Below are positions 1 to 11,665 of a stretch of DNA of 64,000 nucleotides, piece after piece; position 1 is the stretch's first letter, and the number at the start of each line of letters is the position of its first letter. The translations under genes were made by a program, and so were the position numbers. The DNA lies in assembly GCA_958496175.1 (NCBI GenBank), contig OY292279.1, positions 19,902,001 through 19,966,000 of the forward strand. The letters are read 5' to 3'. Origin of the DNA: Sisyra terminalis (taxonomy: Eukaryota; Arthropoda; Insecta; Neuroptera; Sisyridae). Below the pieces are notes generated by a model that was given only the letters and a program-made list of their open reading frames with translations, was not told the DNA's origin and made no database searches.

Positions 1-253
1 ATTAAGTATGAATTTAAGTGCAATTATCTTCTTTAAAAGCTCCCGTACCTAAACTTGAAAGAGAGGAGATATAATTTCTCGACTAGGAACCACAAAAACT
101 GTCCTAAAAATCTATTTGAATTCATTTAATGGTGCATGTGCTTTGTGTATCGCGTATTTTGTATTCGGCAACCCAATGTTGGGAAATCGCTACATTTTCT
201 ACCACTTAAATTGGGGAAGAAAAGAATTGTTTTTATTGCACATCCTAACAATA

Positions 254-564
254 TTTCTGTGTAGTGAAATCGAAAATTTAATCTCTTTTTAAAATAATTT
301 TTGAATAATTGAAACTAAAATATACAAAGTAATATGTTAAAAGCTCATTTTTATATCAATTTTGTTCCAAAATTTAAATCAAAATTTAATCAGCTTTACA
401 CAACTTATTTCTGTGTAGTGAAATCGAAAATTTTATCTTTTTTTGGCAATAAATAAGTTTTGATGAATTGAAACTAAAATAAACATAGAAATGTGTTAAA
501 GGCTCATTTTATATCGATTTTGTTCCAAAATTTAAATCAAATTTTAATCAGCTTTACACAACTT
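254..564. repeat. Tandem duplication, about 154-bp unit, two copies
   Basis: Two head-to-tail copies both begin with TTTCTGTGTAGTGAAATCG, at 254 and 408. Both end with CAGCTTTACACAACTT, so the unit is about 154 bp. They differ by scattered substitutions and small indels, so the duplication is old but clear. No coding potential is seen. Confidence 0.85.
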
Positions 565-696
565 CTTGAATAAAATTGACATGGCTGAAAAATTGGTGAT
601 TTTTTTAACAACTTTGTACTAAATAAAACTTTATATTTGTTACAGTCGAGGGTCAAGCGAAAATTAAAACTCAGGAAAAAATATCTTTTTGGATTG

Positions 697-812
697 AATT
701 TTAATGAACTGATAATTATCAGGATCCATAATTAAAGAATATAATATAGATAATAAGAGAGAAACAATAAATTTTCAACATTTTTGTCTTACAAATTCAG
801 TTTCGATTTGAT
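697..812. mobile_element. Fragment of the hAT-like MITE seen at 11.7, 25.8, 40.6 and 54.8 kb
   Basis: The run TTTTAATGAACTGATAATTAT, followed by a Cat-aattaaagaat stretch and ending in a CAGTTTCGATTT-like tail, matches the 3' third of the hAT-like MITE (compare 12196-12300). The terminal repeat itself is not recognisable, so this is a truncated, diverged copy. Confidence 0.55.
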
Positions 813-831
813 GTTTAAACTTTAGGATTTT

Positions 832-1219
832 GTAACTAACGAACGAATTAATGTTCAGAGTAAAATTATTGAAAGTTTTTTAAAGAAATTAAATTTTCTA
901 CAAAAACGATTTTGTAGCGTTTTTTAGTGAAATAACTTTTCTCAAAGTTATACACGGTCAAAGTTGAAGTTCAGAACAAATTCAATTTTTTTCGCTATGA
1001 ACTCTTTTTTTATTCGATTTAAAAATGTAATGTTTTATATCAAAGATATTATTTTTATTTTTTTACATTACATTTTATTTTAACTTCAACTTTGACCTTA
1101 AATAACTTTGAAAAAAGTAGATTTATCAAAAAAATTTAAGAATCCTTTTTTGTAAAAAATGTAATTTTACTTAATAAAATACAAAAATTTAATTAAATAT
1201 CAATTCGTTCATTAGTTTT
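832..1219. repeat. Foldback (long imperfect inverted repeat)
   Basis: The left arm (about 832-972) starts AACTAACGAACGAATT and reaches GGTCAAAGTTGAAGTT. The right arm (about 1081-1219) reads AACTTCAACTTTGACC and ends AATTCGTTCATTAGTT, which is the reverse complement. The central ~108 bp also contains an inverted AATGTAATG/CATTACATT pair, so the whole unit is nearly one palindrome. It is probably a foldback MITE. No target duplication was identified. Confidence 0.6.
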
Positions 1220-1299
1220 TAAAAAAAAAAAATTAAATTCTAACGACAGATCAATGTTCCAGGTTCGTTTATAAGGAAACGATTGACCTTGGAAAATTT

Positions 1300-2215
1300 A
1301 CATTTGAATATTTTTTGTAGAGCATTCAATTTCTATCAAAAATATATATTGCTTAATTTTTTCAGTGTTATGGTATGAAAGTTTTAAGCAAAAATGCGCT
1401 TTAGATCGAAAAAACAATAATTACCAAGATTTAGACCACTTAATATCGATATTTAAATCTTAAAATTTTCTTAATATTTTTGATACACCATTAAAAAAAA
1501 ATAGTCGATTTTTTTTGTCCAGTCTAATAAAAATATGACTAACTAAACTAAAATATAGAAGTTTAGTAATATAGAATGTCGCAAATGTAATTAGTCTAAT
1601 AATATATTTTTTCTGAATATATTCTTGTTTTTGGAATAGCTTTTATGAAAAATTTATAATTTATATTTTTTAAAATAAATAGATTGGGAGATAAACATGC
1701 AATCACTTTATGCATATTTGAATATTAAATTTCAATAAATAAATAATGTAAAAGTATATAAATAAGTAACATGTTTTAGTCATTAGTCAAAAAATCACAA
1801 CAAATGACTAGCAACCACGCAATCGATAAAACAAATTAATGACATACCCAAAACAGTGGGGGAGGGTCATCAAATAGTGTTCTCTTTTTATAAAAAAAAG
1901 GAAAAAAACTATTAGAATTACAAAAAAAGTAAATTATAAAATTAACGCTAAAAAACTAAAGTTAAAAATAATAAAACTTTTTAACCCTATAACTATCGTT
2001 TTATAACTCTATATATTTAGGTTCGAAACCCAAGCAGCGTAGTGTAAACAAATGGTACCTACACAAATAAATCTTCGAAAATGATTATTGTTTTTTAACG
2101 TCCTAAATTTGCAATAAACGACTAAAAGGGCTAAATTTTATTACATGTATCAAAAAGAAAAAATGCGATTGAATAAATAGATAAAAAAAGGAGGTCTAAA
2201 TTATATTTGGGGGAA
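1300..2215. other. A+T-rich stretch without recognisable gene
   Basis: Short homopolymer runs and stop codons occur in every frame. A single GGTTCGAAACC word near 2021 resembles a pol III B box, but no A box or cloverleaf accompanies it. Nothing else is supportable. Confidence 0.6.
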
Positions 2216-2221
2216 AAATTA

Positions 2222-3215
2222 AGCAAATAGACCTTACTGTCTAAATAAATGAAGCAAGGGTTATTAGTTTTCAAAACTGTATATGGAAGAAAACAGTGAT
2301 TAACAGCGATTCTGTTTCCATATGGAATAACAATTAACGAATACTACTAAGCTTATTTAAGAGATTAAAAATATAATCGTATACAAACGATTTAAAAAAG
2401 TTCTTACCACGTCCTCTATTGGCGCTCTTAGGAAAATATTATTAAATATAATTCATACATAAACAAAAGATGCTATAGATACAAAGTTCTTTTGTGTTAT
2501 TGAATTAACAAAGCTAGTACACTTTATTGTCTAATTAGAGAGTAGCAAGGGTTAAAAATCTTTCAATTCTGTAAAAGGAAGAATACACTTAACAGCGATA
2601 TCTGTTTCCATGGAATAATATCTAAAGAAAACCACTAAGTTTATTTGAAAGATTTTAAGGTTGTTTAGAAAAAAATCACAAATATTGGGAAAAAATTGAA
2701 TTTAATACTGTAAGTAGTCAACCATCCATCTCTCTGTAAAATTTCAAGTCGATTTGGAGCTTATTAACGGAGTTAAAAAATCGTGAAGTTGCGTAATTTT
2801 TAACCGTTTAGCACAGGGTAAATGGAGAATGTTAAACGTGATCGCAATCAACTTGCGATAACTTTTTTGATGATTTTTTTTTTGAATAAATAGCGATACA
2901 TTCTTTAAAATATTCCTCGTCGATCAATTCATTTGGGGGTTTCTAAGCAAAATATTTCCACGTAAAGATAGAAAATCGTGTCAAAATTCAATTCGAGTGA
3001 ATAAAAGTCTTCTAGAAATATCTACAACGCCTACTTATAAAAAAATCCCTCTTTTTCTCATAATACCCCACCGCACTTCTAAACAACCTTAACTATGCAA
3101 ACTATTTATAATAGCTCTTACCACGTCCTCTATTGGCGCTCCTAGGAAAAGCTTCATATATAAACAACGGATGGTATAGATACAAAGTTCAGTTGTGTTA
3201 ATGAATTGGATCTGC
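2222..3215. repeat. Two-unit tandem repeat (about 290 bp each), second unit interrupted by a MITE
   Basis: Unit 1 (about 2222-2511) and unit 2 (about 2512-3215) share in order: TGTCTAA, GCAAGGGTTA, TAACAGCGAT-TCTGTTTCCAT, CACTAAG-TTATTT, then CTTACCACGTCCTCTATTGG and TAGATACAAAGTTC. Unit 2 is longer only because an element flanked by TTAA (2659-3088) sits inside it. On the minus strand the conserved core reads like a short peptide (APIEDVVR) followed by GTAAGA, which resembles a splice donor. Two copies of such a motif are not enough to call an exon. Confidence 0.75.
2659..3088. mobile_element. piggyBac-type MITE, 430 bp, flanked by TTAA
   Basis: The element begins GGTTGTTTAGAA and ends TTCTAAACAACC, a perfect 12-bp terminal inverted repeat. 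TTAA lies immediately outside both ends (2655-2658 and 3089-3092), the target duplication typical of the piggyBac superfamily. The uninterrupted first unit of the surrounding tandem repeat serves as an approximate empty site. There is no transposase frame, so it is non-autonomous. Confidence 0.8.
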
Positions 3216-4140
3216 AAAAAATATATATAAATTAGTATCGTAATATTTAACAATAATAAATGTATAGTTTTTATACTATTCAAACAAACTATAAATGAGT
3301 TTAATTAGTAATGAAAACGAAGTATAATTAATTTCCGCCAGTCGTAATAACAATCCGATATAATGTGAATTAAAGGATTGAGTGACAGATATGTTCTAAA
3401 AGAGAATAGGGATAGTCGGTAGCGTAATCGTTCCAACATTGATTATTGATTAAAACGTAAAATTCTGACAATGTGTCGTTGTATATGATAATTATTCGAA
3501 ACCCGTAATCAACTATAATGGCATGGAATAGCAAACTGGCAATGTATCTATATGTAACTTATAATTAATGCCTCCGGTATGGTGAAAAGATAAAGTTTGT
3601 GTCGAGGCGACAAGTTTCACTCAACGGACGAACGAGCAAAATTCTAGTCACAGTTGTACTCCCTGTGCATACTACCCTACTATCCCCACGTAGACACTAA
3701 CGTAGACTTGTCGTTTGTGCAAGTTTAAATTTCTCGTTAGATTGTTTGAGATTTGGGGTCTAAATGAGAATGTCATTTTAGGGTTGTATCCGATATTAGA
3801 CAGTTTACTCCTAGGTAACGTGGTGAAATGCTGACAGTCGGGGAAAAATCGCTTTATACCATTCTATAAGAAAAATAGAGTCAATGTTTCATTTTGAATT
3901 AACTTATATTTATTTTTTTATCAGTAAAACAAAAAATCACAGTGGATTAATGCACTTTAAATTAAATATAATTCATGAAGTTTTAATTTAACAACGACAA
4001 GCGAACCACTAAAATAGCAAGGTCGTTATCATAACTTTCAATCTTAGTCAATACATGACAAAAGAGAACAAAGAAAAAAAATATATATACATTTTTATTT
4101 AGCTTAGTTCAATTTCACTTGGATTTTTTTGCTATACGTA
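3216..4140. other. Unique-looking spacer with a less A+T-rich island at about 3590-3740
   Basis: No repeat family or open frame was recognised. The stretch around 3600-3740 is visibly richer in CG dinucleotides and C/G than its surroundings, which could mark a conserved regulatory segment. No specific site can be named. Confidence 0.4.
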
Positions 4141-4149
4141 CCTGCATCC

Positions 4150-4304
4150 CAAGGTTTATAAAATACACAGGTGGCCTCATGTGGTACGTGACGTATCCAG
4201 AAGAAATTCGTACATATCTTCAGACTGATTCAAATTTCAAAATTCTTCGTATGACGTTATATTTTTTTTTCTAATGGAGCAACCTGTGTAATTTATAAAC
4301 CTTG
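4150..4304. mobile_element. MITE with 9-bp target duplication (Mutator-like), 155 bp, copy 1
   Basis: The ends are CAAGGTTTATAAAATACACAG and CTGTGTAATTTATAAACCTTG, inverted relative to each other with few mismatches. The flanks carry a perfect 9-bp direct repeat CCTGCATCC (4141-4149 and 4305-4313). A 9-bp duplication points to the Mutator-like superfamily. The internal sequence, including ACGTGACGTATCCAGAAG, matches the copy at 54307-54471 in reverse orientation. Confidence 0.82.
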
Positions 4305-4625
4305 CCTGCATCCTACATAACTTGTATCTATTATTTAAAAATAAATTGAGACGTGTGGGTCTCGCAAAAATTTTACGACTGCTGTATTTTGGGCTTGAAA
4401 TATTTGTATTAGGTAAAGGAAGGTTTAAAAGATAAGAAAAGAAAAAGAAGTTGGAAAGAAAATAGTAAAAACAACAATATGCTTGCTATATAAATTGTTA
4501 ATACCGGTCAAAGTCATAAGCCAAATAGGCAGAGTAGGTGCTGATACCAGTAAGTATTAGACAACAAACAAATATGTCATTTCTTGGCTTAGTGACTTTA
4601 CAAAAGTACTGCCATTTACTTATAT

Positions 4626-5590
4626 CAGGGTGGCCACAGAGAAATGATTTAAAATGTCCAGGTTTTCCGGAGGAATTATTCTATTTTTCCATAATTTACA
4701 ATTTTCATTTGTATATAAGAAGAATCCTAAAAATTTGACTGAAGTGCTCTTATTTAAGTTTTTTGTAACAAATTGAGCAGCCTAGAACTTTACTCATATT
4801 AGTGAACAAATTATATTATTAACAAATTAATTTTTGCAACCAACGATTGAGTAAACCTTTTTTTTTCATTGTATGATAATGAGTTTCAAAAATATTGGTG
4901 TTGACTTGTGAAACTATTTAATCAGTCAATGATATTTTGCACTGAGTAAAATACATTTTCCATGAAAATTATCTGGATAAAAATATATTAACAATCTTTA
5001 AGATCATCTATTTTTTTTTTCAAGAAACCGTTAAACCCTTTGAAAAATAAGTTTATCTTCTTTAAATAAGACAATTTTATCGTAAAATTACGAATATATT
5101 AGTGCTTTTTTTAATTTAACAATTTATAAAAATGAAACTATTTCTTATTCAAATACCAAGTCTTTAAAAATCGAATTTTTACTAGTTTTGAAACATGAAA
5201 AAAAAAGTCATTTTTAACAAAATTAAAATTATTATAGTGAGAAAAAAAAATGATCAAGTATTAATCATAAATCATAAATAAAAGTTTGTTATCTAAATTT
5301 TACTATAGACAATTAAATACGAGAAATACTAAGTTGGAAACTTTTATAACCAAGTTCCCATTATAAATAAATGTAAAATATTTTAAAAAAAACTGGCATA
5401 GCTAAAAAAGGCGGAAAAAAATTCCCTGATACTTTACAAAATTCCCTGAAATTTTAATGATTTTTCCAGGTTCTATTAAATTCCCTGATACTTTACAAAA
5501 TTCCCTGATATTTCAATGATTTTTTCAGGACTCATTATATTCCCTGACAATTCCAGGTTTTGAAGGTTTTCCAAGTCAGTGATCAACCTG
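4626..5590. mobile_element. hAT-type non-autonomous element, about 965 bp
   Basis: The left end reads CAGGGTGGCCAC and the right end, reverse-complemented, CAGGTTGATCACT; both are followed inward by the CCAGGTTTT-type motif. Inside near the right end lie repeated ATTCCCTGA and TTTCCAGG words, a pattern I associate with arthropod hAT MITEs. TATAT flanks both ends (4621-4625, 5591-5595), but this is too simple to prove an 8-bp duplication. No transposase was recognised. Confidence 0.6.
5421..5529. repeat. Subterminal 59-bp tandem repeat inside the hAT-type element
   Basis: Two copies start ATTCCCTGATACTTTACAAA at 5421 and 5480 and end TTTTCCAGG or TTTTCAGG. Subterminal repeats in hAT elements commonly serve as transposase binding sites. 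That role here is inference. Confidence 0.7.
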
Positions 5591-8560
5591 TATATGTAGA
5601 TATTTTACTTAAAATTTATTGTAATCTAATGGGGAATTGACAATCACTTATCAATATTGTTAGGTCTTAAAATATAGCTATAAATCTACTGGGTTATGTT
5701 GTGCTGGTGGAAAAGTAAAATTGCCACCATTGATCCTACCACCAGATCCATTAAGCTCATTAGTTTATGGGATAGGAAATGATTCTAAAAACTTTTTGGC
5801 CAATATTCAAAAATATAACAATTGTTTTCAGATGACGTCGTTTTGCACATAAAATAAATATTGTGTTTAAGGAAGTACTGAAGAAAACAGGAACATTTCC
5901 CGTAAGCTCCCAGTCCCTGACTAATAGCAACCTTAGGATCAAATCGGTTCAAAGAACAATTTCGAGAGACAAAATATTCAATAACAAAAATGTGTATAGA
6001 AATATCTATTTATGTCTTTAAACTCATGAATAGGTGAGAATTTAAGGATTTTGTCTATGCATATGAGTTTTAACAAGTTTAATGTTTTTATAGGTGTAAA
6101 TCTTAATAAGTAAATTACAATGTATATTCGTTTAATTAATAATAATTATTATATTGTTAGTAATTCAATAATTAAAAATGTAGCAATATTACCGATATCA
6201 ATTAATTTTTGCAATTCAATTTAAGGTGGTTCGAAGTTCACCGGGACCTTTGATTTTTATAAAATAATATTTGCATATAACATAATTAAGTACATATTAA
6301 TTGTAACGATGGCAATTATTAAAACGCTTTATTTCTTAAATATTTTTAATTTGATTACTCTACACAACAGAATTTAATGAAAGCATGAAACAAAATTCGT
6401 ATCTGGTTCGGGATTGTTCGGGATGATCGAGTCCGGTTTGTTTCTCCTACCGACAAACGAAAAATATATGCGAACGCTGTGACCGACTTGATCGACTCAA
6501 TAGAGTTTTTTAAGTCGTTTTAGTACTATGAAAATCGCTCCCAAAAATCGGTCAGCTTTTACCCACTTGAAGTTTCTCGCTAACCATTTGTGAGCAACTT
6601 CCTACTGTAGCATTTGGCGTCACACTATATTAGAAATTCAGTCTGATCATTTTTTCATAACGCCGCTAAAGTAGTACCTATAACTTCAAAAAAATTTAGC
6701 AGCTTTAAAGCGTCTGGTAAAAGTTATGACCGACGGAAATTATCTAACAGTAGTAATTATTATTTATTTACTATCTTCTCCAAAACATACGTAAAATCAG
6801 CTTTTAGAATTCAAGTATATTTAATAGTATTTTAGTTACCTTTGCACCGGTTACCTATTAATTGGCCATCGGTCGAAAGTGGCGGGAATACATACATTTA
6901 AAGTTCATACATATTCTACTTAATCTCATACATTTGGTTCATAAGAAAATAAGTAAGGTCTTGAGGCCCTGGAATCTTGGACTATAAAGTACATAAGGTA
7001 TTAAGAAGGTCTCCCAATCTAGCAATGCATGAAGGAAAATATGTCAAGATTTAACATCGCCATTAGTGTGTTTGCAGTACTAACTTAAATTGCAAATATA
7101 TACTTTATGAAGGGTAATTAAGGTGACAAAAGTTAGTACACATAGCAAATTCATTAAATATGTAATTATTGAAAACTTATCACAATATCTTCCTTACAAA
7201 TACAACTTTTTTTAAAACTTTTAGTAAAAATTAGATATAAAGACAGGATACATATTTGATTTAATAAAATTAAGGATATTGAGTTAAGAATTTTAAGAAA
7301 GAAGCATATTTATTTAGATTTTCTAACGATTGCTTTATGTACACATCTTCTTTGGCCAATAAGTTTAAAGCTTCATATTAAATCCAGCTTTGATCAATTT
7401 TATTTTGTTTGTAAATAGTAGTTAAGCATTAATGTAAAGCTATACAGGTTCTCGTGAAGAACGAGAAACGCAAGGAGTTCATTTATGAATCCTTACCATT
7501 GAGATGGAATGTTTGAACAACTAATGGATATCATTTCTAGAAAGCTTTTACGGTTTGCACCATCACATTTAATGATGAATAAATGAAAATCAAAAACCAA
7601 GGTTCTAAAGGCATAAATACGTAGAATCTTTAAAATATTTTATTAATTCTAGGAATTTCAGTATTGATCTTATGTTAATGATGAATTTTATGAAAGATTA
7701 GAAATATTGAGATGTTTGTACTGAAATGCCAACAAAAATATATAAAATTTAAAAAAAATATTAATGAGTTAAAAAGTTGGAGTTTATTTCCTAATCTTTT
7801 CAATCAATTCAACATGATGGAACAATCATATTTGGTTTGCATTTTACTTGAACATTATTGGCTTGTATTGTATACTACACAACGATAAAGTTTTCCAAAT
7901 CTAATTAAACTAAGTTCAACCATATGCATGCAAATGAAATCCTCGGAAAATAAATGAGTAACGGAGAAAAAAAAATTAATTGCACGTAATTGGTCGTCCG
8001 AATGGGGAAAATTAAATTAAAACACCAATCACTTCCGCTTAAATGGAGCGAAACAATAAAGAAATTAAACAACAATCTTCAATTAAAGCTGCAAGTGCAC
8101 ACAATTGTCGAACAAAAACGAGCAAAATTTCAAGCACTAGCACTCTCGGAATATTTCAATTTTATTTTGTTGAAAGCAATTAAATCATTTACAACTTAGT
8201 AGTTTGGCAGTTTAATTCAGATGGCAGAAGTGTTGAATTTTTCATTAAAAAATATTTTGGATTTTCTTAGAGCTGCGTTTATTTATTGATGCTATTTATT
8301 TACCATAAATATTTGTTGTGATTTTTCGTATTTGTACTATTATTTTTTATACAAACTGTTAAATAAAATATATTAAGTTTGTCGTTCGATTGGAAAGTTT
8401 GTGGCGTGATGTTTCATACAGGAATGGGATTATGTATTAAATTATTTTAATCAATTGAAATAACGCTTATACTAAACAAATTATAGTTTTTTTCGATTTC
8501 AGTAAAGAAGAAATTAAATTCTTAGATATGAGTTATTTGCATATTAAAAACTGTTTTTTT
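5591..8560. other. Spacer without recognisable gene
   Basis: Only short chance frames are present. About 6225-6740 is less A+T-rich and contains repeated GACCGAC/CGGTC words and a GGTTCGAAG-TTCACCGGGACC segment. It could be an old transposon or a conserved non-coding block. The remainder is simple A+T-rich DNA. Confidence 0.5.
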
Positions 8561-8564
8561 GTTC

Positions 8565-8640
8565 AACCAATCGACCCTGTGAAGATCAAATCGACCCCAA
8601 GAGGTCGATATCGACCACTTTGGCAAGTCATATTCTTAAG
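8565..8640. mobile_element. hAT-type fragment with GTCGAT repeats
   Basis: The words ATCGACCCTGTGAAGATC, ATCGACCCCAAG and GGTCGATATCGACC recur at close spacing. This resembles the subterminal sequence of hAT elements and also the element end at 34560-34611. No terminus is identifiable here, so it is probably a relic. Confidence 0.4.
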
Positions 8641-8792
8641 AAAGGTTTACCAAACTTTTTTAGCGATGAACGCTTGGAAAATCCGAAAATTTTGAAGGAA
8701 TACTAAGCTTACTTTTTAGGTTGAGTTATTCATAATAGAATAAATAAAGAAAATCTTATTATAAGTCATTTATTTAATGAACATAAAAATAT

Positions 8793-9241
8793 TGTAACGT
8801 GACGTCTCAAAACTGTATTGAGATGACGTTTATTCGTTCTTTTAATTTCTTTTGGAAATAAGTAATCACTTTCACACTTAACAATCACTTTTTTTATTAC
8901 ACTTGTATACACTTTTTATTACACTTGTCAAAACAATCACTTAAATAACAATAATCACTTTTAAATCAAATCACACTAATAATCGCTTTGTTGTAACGGA
9001 AATTCACAACTGCATTTCTATACAGAACTGTCAATTGGCTTGACTGAGCGCCTTATATACCCGCAACCCAGAATTCTAAAATATACTCCAATATTCGCCA
9101 ACGTTCCACCACCTACTAGATGTTTCCAGAACAATTTAGATGTACATTTGCATTGGTGGGAGAGAGATAGAAGTCACTCAGCCAATCGCGTGCCGGCATG
9201 GCACAAAGAGAGAGAGACAGACTTTGTCTCTTTCTGTTACA
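8793..9241 (+). mobile_element. Solo LTR, about 449 bp
   Basis: The segment begins TGTAACGTGACG and ends CTGTTACA, giving the TG...CA ends and the short inverted TGTAAC/GTTACA expected of a retroviral-type LTR. ATAT lies immediately outside both ends (8789-8792 and 9242-9245), consistent with a 4-bp target duplication. Several AATCACTT-like words fill the first half, and a TATA-type promoter is placed centrally. No internal gag/pol region, primer binding site or second LTR is present, so it is most simply a solo LTR left by recombination. Ty3/gypsy versus BEL cannot be decided. Confidence 0.62.
9053..9059 (+). promoter_or_regulatory. TATA box of the solo LTR
   Basis: TTATATA is set in a locally GC-richer context (GAGCGCC before, CCCGC after), about 260 bp into the putative LTR where a U3 promoter would lie. 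The activity of this decayed copy is unknown. Confidence 0.45.
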
Positions 9242-9261
9242 ATATGAATAAATAATACCCC

Positions 9262-9407
9262 TAAGTAGGTATTGGGTTTGATCCTCGTATCGAGAAAAAT
9301 TTTCAATTATGGATTTTTTCTCAATTATGGATTTTTATTAACCTTAGAGTCGCTAAAGACCTTACTATTCATAAAGCGGTGGTAAATAAGTATTAAAAAA
9401 AACTCCT
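9262..9407 (+). mobile_element. tRNA-derived SINE, 5'-truncated copy
   Basis: It retains the B-box part (AGTAGGTATTGGGTTTGATCC), then CTCGTATCGAG, AACCTTAGAGTCGC and the 3' AAAGCGGTGGTAAATAAG tail shared by eight copies in this window. The A-box end is missing. A short internal duplication of TCAATTATGGATTTTT is specific to this copy. It starts about 20 bp after the solo LTR. Confidence 0.75.
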
Positions 9408-9627
9408 AATGACTTTGATGATTTTGGGTTCTTAAATTGAAAATTTTTTGATATCCCTCCCGATCAAAAATATTGGCACTTGTTAAAGATTTTTGTTGCT
9501 GTACCTAACTTCTAAGAACTAATCATCTTCACCAGTCTTGACGTCATAAACTTAAATCAAGTTTAACCGTCATTTTCCTTTCATTATGAAGTTAAATAAG
9601 TTCAATTTTCTAATGGATTTTCTTGGA

Positions 9628-9694
9628 TCCGCGGAACACTAGTGTTCCACTAAGTTATAGGAAAGTTATAATAAACATAGTTTGAGAAACCCTG
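9628..9694. mobile_element. hAT element terminus
   Basis: The segment ends TAGTTTGAGAAACCCTG, the reverse complement of a CAGGGTTTCTCAAACTA terminus typical of hAT elements. It carries the perfect 16-bp palindrome GGAACACTAGTGTTCC at 9633-9648, also common near such ends. The opposite terminus was not found, so the remaining length is unknown. Confidence 0.55.
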
Positions 9695-11167
9695 CTCTAA
9701 AGTATCATTTATGAATATCCTCAAAGATTATGAAATATTCCACAAACGTATAACCAACAAATTAGTTTTACCCAACATCATTAACGAAAAATTATTTACA
9801 ACACTTTGCATGAAATTTGTTTAATATTGGCAAAGTAAAAATACCACCTGACGATGACAGCTAACCGCTGTTGAAGCGTTGTTGAATCATTTCTCCAATT
9901 TTTGAGTTCAAAAATCACAAAACACACTTTTGAAAATGTTGATTTTTCTGAATTATTTTCTAGATTTATGTCATAGTGAATTTTTTTCTAGATTACTACA
10001 AATTATTATTGTTAGGTTTTAAAAAAAACACTTTTTTTAAATAATATTTTTTAACGTTATTAAATCATAAATCATTGCAGTGATTATCAAATTTCCAATT
10101 AATCCAGCAAACAATGTTCACAAACCATTACTGTTTTTCTTAAATGTTAAAGATTTATATCATCCGTAAAATAAATGTGTCCCATTTTTAAGTATCAATT
10201 TCTTAAAATTTATTCTTCGTACTTTTTAAGCTTCTTTTTTTGCTACGTATAGTATGATATTCTCGAGTTTCTAATTAAAATATTCTATGCGGAAGATATG
10301 GAATGAACGGCATTAAAACGATTGTGATCTATTGCAAACTATATTGTTACAATACAACTAAATTTGATAAATCCTCCGTTCTCATAACTTGCATAATTGG
10401 AATTTCATCCTTTTTGTATTCATCATTAATAATGGGGTTCGTTTTACATGTTTGGTAAGAACGACTGGTTTAAAAATGTAATTTGAAGAAAGCAGTTTTT
10501 CCATTTGCATATAATACTATACTGTTCGTGGTTAACAATGATTAAAATCATTTTAATGAGCAATTTTAATAATATTGCATGGAAATAAATACTTTCAAAA
10601 CTATAATTTATCCTTAAATATTTGATACAGATATTGGGGGAAAAATGCAATCAATAGATTTACCATAAACCGTGCATTTATTGAAATACTTGCAAAATTT
10701 TGTCCAGAACTTTTAATTGAAAACTAAAAATTTATGATCCGTTTGGAAATTTTAACGTTTTCAATGTTAAATGAATATATACTGTCTGCTGTTTGATTTT
10801 TGGTAAAAATGCAATTATAAAATATAAACTACGTGATATAAACTATCTTTTGATACTTACCAAGTTTAAATTAAAATTAATTGATTTACAAAGTAAACGA
10901 AGGTATGTATGATGTAATTGTTAAAAGGATTTATTGGAAATCAAGACATAAAAGGAAAACTGTGGAGAAATTAATTACGGCCTTCTGCTTCTTGTGTTTA
11001 CTTTCGTTAAAATTTAACAAAGTAAGTAAAAAATATACAGAGTTTTTTGTTTCTAATCGTAACGAAAATTTTAATGAATGGTGAAAATGGTTTTGGTAAA
11101 ACAAGTCGATAGCTTCCAAAACGTTCAGATGAGTTTGGCACAATGTAATGCACTCATGAGTTTATAG
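9695..11167. other. A+T-rich spacer, nothing recognised
   Basis: Overlapping short frames occur on both strands near 10.9-11.1 kb but show no family features, and both strands are open equally often. No repeat boundaries were found. Confidence 0.55.
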
Positions 11168-11403
11168 GTATTTATTAGTGTCCGACCGAAACTAGTTTTA
11201 AGGGCCGAAACCGAAATTCGGCTCAATCCTAGTTTCGGTCGAAACCGAAACTTCCATATAAGGTCATGTTTTCGTAGAAAAAAAATCATAATAAATCAGT
11301 CTTTTCTTTTAAATCCTATACGTAATTATTAGTAATAATGATATAATGATATGAGTGGTTTAAGATAACTGAAGTATGAAATAAATAATTTATCTTCGAT
11401 TTA

Positions 11404-11516
11404 ATTAATAGATATATCATTATAATATATAATCGTTGATATATAATAATATATAATATAATGATATATAATGATATGACTATATATATAATGACATATA
11501 TAATGATATATAATCG
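11404..11516. repeat. TATAATGATA-type simple repeat
   Basis: Irregular repetition of ATAATGATAT and ATATAT words interrupts the spacer of the composite element. The matching spacer at 40.39 kb lacks it, so this is a local expansion in one copy. Confidence 0.8.
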
Positions 11517-11534
11517 TTGGCATACGACTAATTA

Positions 11535-11665
11535 CGTCGAGTGGAAGAATCAAGCAGAAAACGTCGAGAGAACATTCCCACCAATAGTCAATCACAGCTG
11601 AGTCATCAGTAAAAGAACCAAGCAGAAAACAAAGAGAGGACGTCCCCACTAACAGCCAATCACAG
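11535..11665. repeat. Duplicated ~64-bp unit with CCAAT-like core
   Basis: GAAGAATCAAGCAGAAAAC...CAATCACAGCT is followed by a second copy, AGAACCAAGCAGAAAAC...CCAATCACAGCT. The same pair occurs at 40430-40555. Each copy carries a CAATCACAG word resembling a CCAAT box, a sequence resemblance only. Confidence 0.7.

Noticed and set aside
2015..2040. GGTTCGAAACC word suggesting a tRNA B box
   Set aside because: No A box, acceptor stem or cloverleaf is found at the required distances.
11404..11516. Regular spacing suggesting a CRISPR-like or satellite array
   Set aside because: The repetition is irregular TATAATGATA-type simple sequence without unique spacers.
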